From an uncultured Duganella sp. (GTDB lineage Bacteria; Pseudomonadota; Gammaproteobacteria; Burkholderiales; Burkholderiaceae), in NCBI GenBank assembly GCA_946482635.1, contig CAMLSG010000240.1, forward strand, positions 1-7,827: a DNA stretch of 7,827 nt. Direction: 5' to 3'. The notes beneath the pieces were generated by a model, which did no database searches, was not told where the DNA came from, and was given only the letters and a program-made list of their open reading frames with translations. Positions 6,392-7,827 of this stretch are shown here, piece by piece. Numbering within the stretch: the stretch's first letter is position 1; each line of letters starts with the position of its first letter. The translations under genes and the position numbers were made by a program.

Positions 6392-7827
6392 ATGCTGCTA
6401 CAGGTCCGCAATTTGCGCATCCGCTTCCGCACCGACAAGAAGAACACGGTCGAAGCGGTCAAGGGCATTTCCTTCGACATCCCGCACAACCGCACGGTAG
6501 CCCTGGTGGGCGAGTCGGGCAGCGGCAAGTCGGTCAGTTCGCTGGCTGTCATGGGGCTGCTGCCGCCGCAGACCACCCTGATCGACGAACAAAGCAGCGT
6601 GCTGTTTGAAGGCCGCGAAGTGCTGCACCAGTCGGTTGCCGAACGCCGTGCCATGTGCGGCAAGGATATCGCGATGATCTTCCAGGAGCCGATGTCCTCT
6701 CTCAATCCCGTGTTCACGGTCGGCGCCCAGATTGGCGAGGTGCTGCGGCTGCATATGGGCATGGACAAGCGCAGCGCCCGCGCCCGCACGCTGGAATTGC
6801 TGGAGGAGGTTGGCATCCCCGAGCCTGCGGCGAAGATCGATGCGTATCCCAGCCAGATGTCCGGCGGCCAGCAGCAGCGCGTGATGATCGCCATGGCCAT
6901 TGCCTGCAAGCCCAAGCTGCTGATCGCCGACGAACCGACCACCGCCCTGGACGTGACGATCCAGAAGCAGATCATGGAACTGATTGCCGGCCTGCAGAAA
7001 AAGCACCGGATGTCGGTGCTGTTCATCACCCACGACCTGGGACTAGTGGCCGAAATCGCCGACGAAGTGATCGTGATGCGCCATGGCGAAGTGCGTGAAA
7101 CTGGAGACGCCCGCGCAGTCTTCGCCGAACCGAAAGACCTGTACACGCGCGCGCTGCTGCATTGCCGGCCGTCGCTCGATGCGCGCCCCCTGCGGCTGCC
7201 CGTGATCAACGACTACATGGAAGGGCGCTTTGGCGCAGCCGAGCAGCAGCCGCAGCGCGCGCGGGGCAGTGCACCGGACGATGACATCGTGCTTGATGTC
7301 AGGAACCTGAAAAAGAGCTTCTGGCTGCGCGAAGGCCTGTTCGGCAAGCGCGAGTTCCCGGCCGTCAAAGGCGTATCGTTCAAGCTGGCGCGCGGCAAGA
7401 CCCTGGGCGTGGTCGGTGAATCCGGCAGCGGCAAGTCCACCGTCGGCCTGACCCTGCTGCGCCTGCACCAGGCGACAGGCGGCAGCGCCCTGTTCGAAGG
7501 GCGCGACCTGCTGGCCATGAGCGCGCAGGAATTCCAGCCGTTCAAGCGCCGCATCCAGATCATTTTCCAGAACCCGTATGCCTCGCTGAACCCGCGCTTC
7601 ACGGTGGGCCAGATCCTGCTGGAGCCAATGCGCTTGCACGCGATCGGCGCCAGCGATGCGGAGCGCACGCAAATGGCGCTGGCGCTGCTGGAGCGGGTGG
7701 GGCTGCCGCAGCAAGCCTACCATCGCTATCCGCACGAGTTTTCCGGCGGCCAGCGGCAGCGCATCGCCATCGCGCGCTGCCTGGCCATGAAGCCGGAAAT
7801 CCTGGTCTGCGATGAATCGGTATCGGC
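6392..7827 (+). CDS. Peptide-type ABC importer, fused two-domain ATPase (DppD-DppF fusion, YejF/GsiA-like), cut by right edge
   Basis: This cytoplasmic ATPase powers the importer; both nucleotide-binding domains are in one chain, as in YejF and GsiA. 478 residues are visible of a protein that normally runs to about 530-620. Domain 1 has Walker A GESGSGKS (40-47), Q-loop FQEP (Q98), signature SGGQQQR (157-163), Walker B LLIADEPTTALD (176-187) and H-loop THD (His214). The peptide-transporter tail motif follows as DLYTRALL (249-256), where HPYTRxLL is usual. A linker of about 40 residues follows. Domain 2 has Walker A GESGSGKST (342-350), Q-loop FQNP (Q393), signature SGGQRQR (451-457) and Walker B ILVCDES (470-476, catalytic Glu475), with Ser in place of the usual Pro after DE. 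The window ends before the second H-loop. Both ATP sites look intact as far as seen. The start at 6392 has GGTGA (6381-6385) 6 nt upstream and lies 1 nt after the permease 2 stop, so translation is probably coupled. No frameshift is seen. Confidence 0.95.
   Translation, partial: MLLQVRNLRIRFRTDKKNTVEAVKGISFDIPHNRTVALVGESGSGKSVSSLAVMGLLPPQTTLIDEQSSVLFEGREVLHQSVAERRAMCGKDIAMIFQEPMSSLNPVFTVGAQIGEVLRLHMGMDKRSARARTLELLEEVGIPEPAAKIDAYPSQMSGGQQQRVMIAMAIACKPKLLIADEPTTALDVTIQKQIMELIAGLQKKHRMSVLFITHDLGLVAEIADEVIVMRHGEVRETGDARAVFAEPKDLYTRALLHCRPSLDARPLRLPVINDYMEGRFGAAEQQPQRARGSAPDDDIVLDVRNLKKSFWLREGLFGKREFPAVKGVSFKLARGKTLGVVGESGSGKSTVGLTLLRLHQATGGSALFEGRDLLAMSAQEFQPFKRRIQIIFQNPYASLNPRFTVGQILLEPMRLHAIGASDAERTQMALALLERVGLPQQAYHRYPHEFSGGQRQRIAIARCLAMKPEILVCDESVS

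Noticed and set aside
4423..7209. A 928-codon open frame on the minus strand opposite the importer operon
   Set aside because: It is a shadow of three genuine genes in GC-rich DNA. Its translation is low in family-like motifs, rich in His, Gln, Arg and Gly, crosses two gene boundaries on the other strand and has no supported start or ribosome site.

Overview
The window looks like chromosomal DNA of a GC-rich Gram-negative proteobacterium. TonB-dependent outer-membrane receptors require an outer membrane. The G+C-rich third positions and the receptor N-terminal signature (VEITGSSIKRI) suggest a Betaproteobacterium of the Oxalobacteraceae (Massilia, Duganella or Janthinobacterium type). The taxon is an inference from style, not from a marker gene.

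Layout. The left half (1-4044) is on the minus strand and holds two tandem, paralogous TonB-dependent receptors. The upstream one (1153-4044, 963 aa) is complete and ends in a rho-independent terminator (1098-1128). The downstream one (from 989 leftward) runs off the left edge, with 329 residues visible. The two proteins align without gaps through signal peptide, TonB box and plug, with about 113 of 190 residues identical over residues 41-230 by hand count. The 163-bp gap between them holds the terminator and an inverted repeat, so the second receptor probably has its own promoter.

An AT-richer 372-bp divergent intergenic region (4045-4416) separates the receptors from a plus-strand operon. 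It is rich in dyad symmetry: the perfect 14-bp palindrome CTTGTGTACACAAG, a second TGTACA-centred palindrome exactly 40 bp away, two smaller GTAC-centred palindromes, an ATGTTG-N11-CAACAT inverted repeat and a TTGCAA direct repeat.

The right half (4417-7827) is a tightly packed operon for a peptide/nickel-type ABC importer: a DppB-like permease (311 aa), a DppC-like permease (342 aa, with an unusual Pro/Ala/Gly-rich periplasmic insert) and a fused two-domain ATPase (YejF/GsiA-like, 478 residues seen, cut by the right edge). The gaps are 9 nt and 1 nt. No substrate-binding protein is in the window.

Reading the genes together: two receptors could bring a substrate, perhaps a peptide or peptide-like compound, across the outer membrane and the ABC importer could take it across the inner membrane, with shared control from the divergent promoter region. 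The gene families are clear. The functional link between the two halves is inference from position only. I see no RNA genes, CRISPR, insertion sequences or phage genes. I do not see a clearly novel system; the most unexplained elements are the palindrome cluster and the permease insert.
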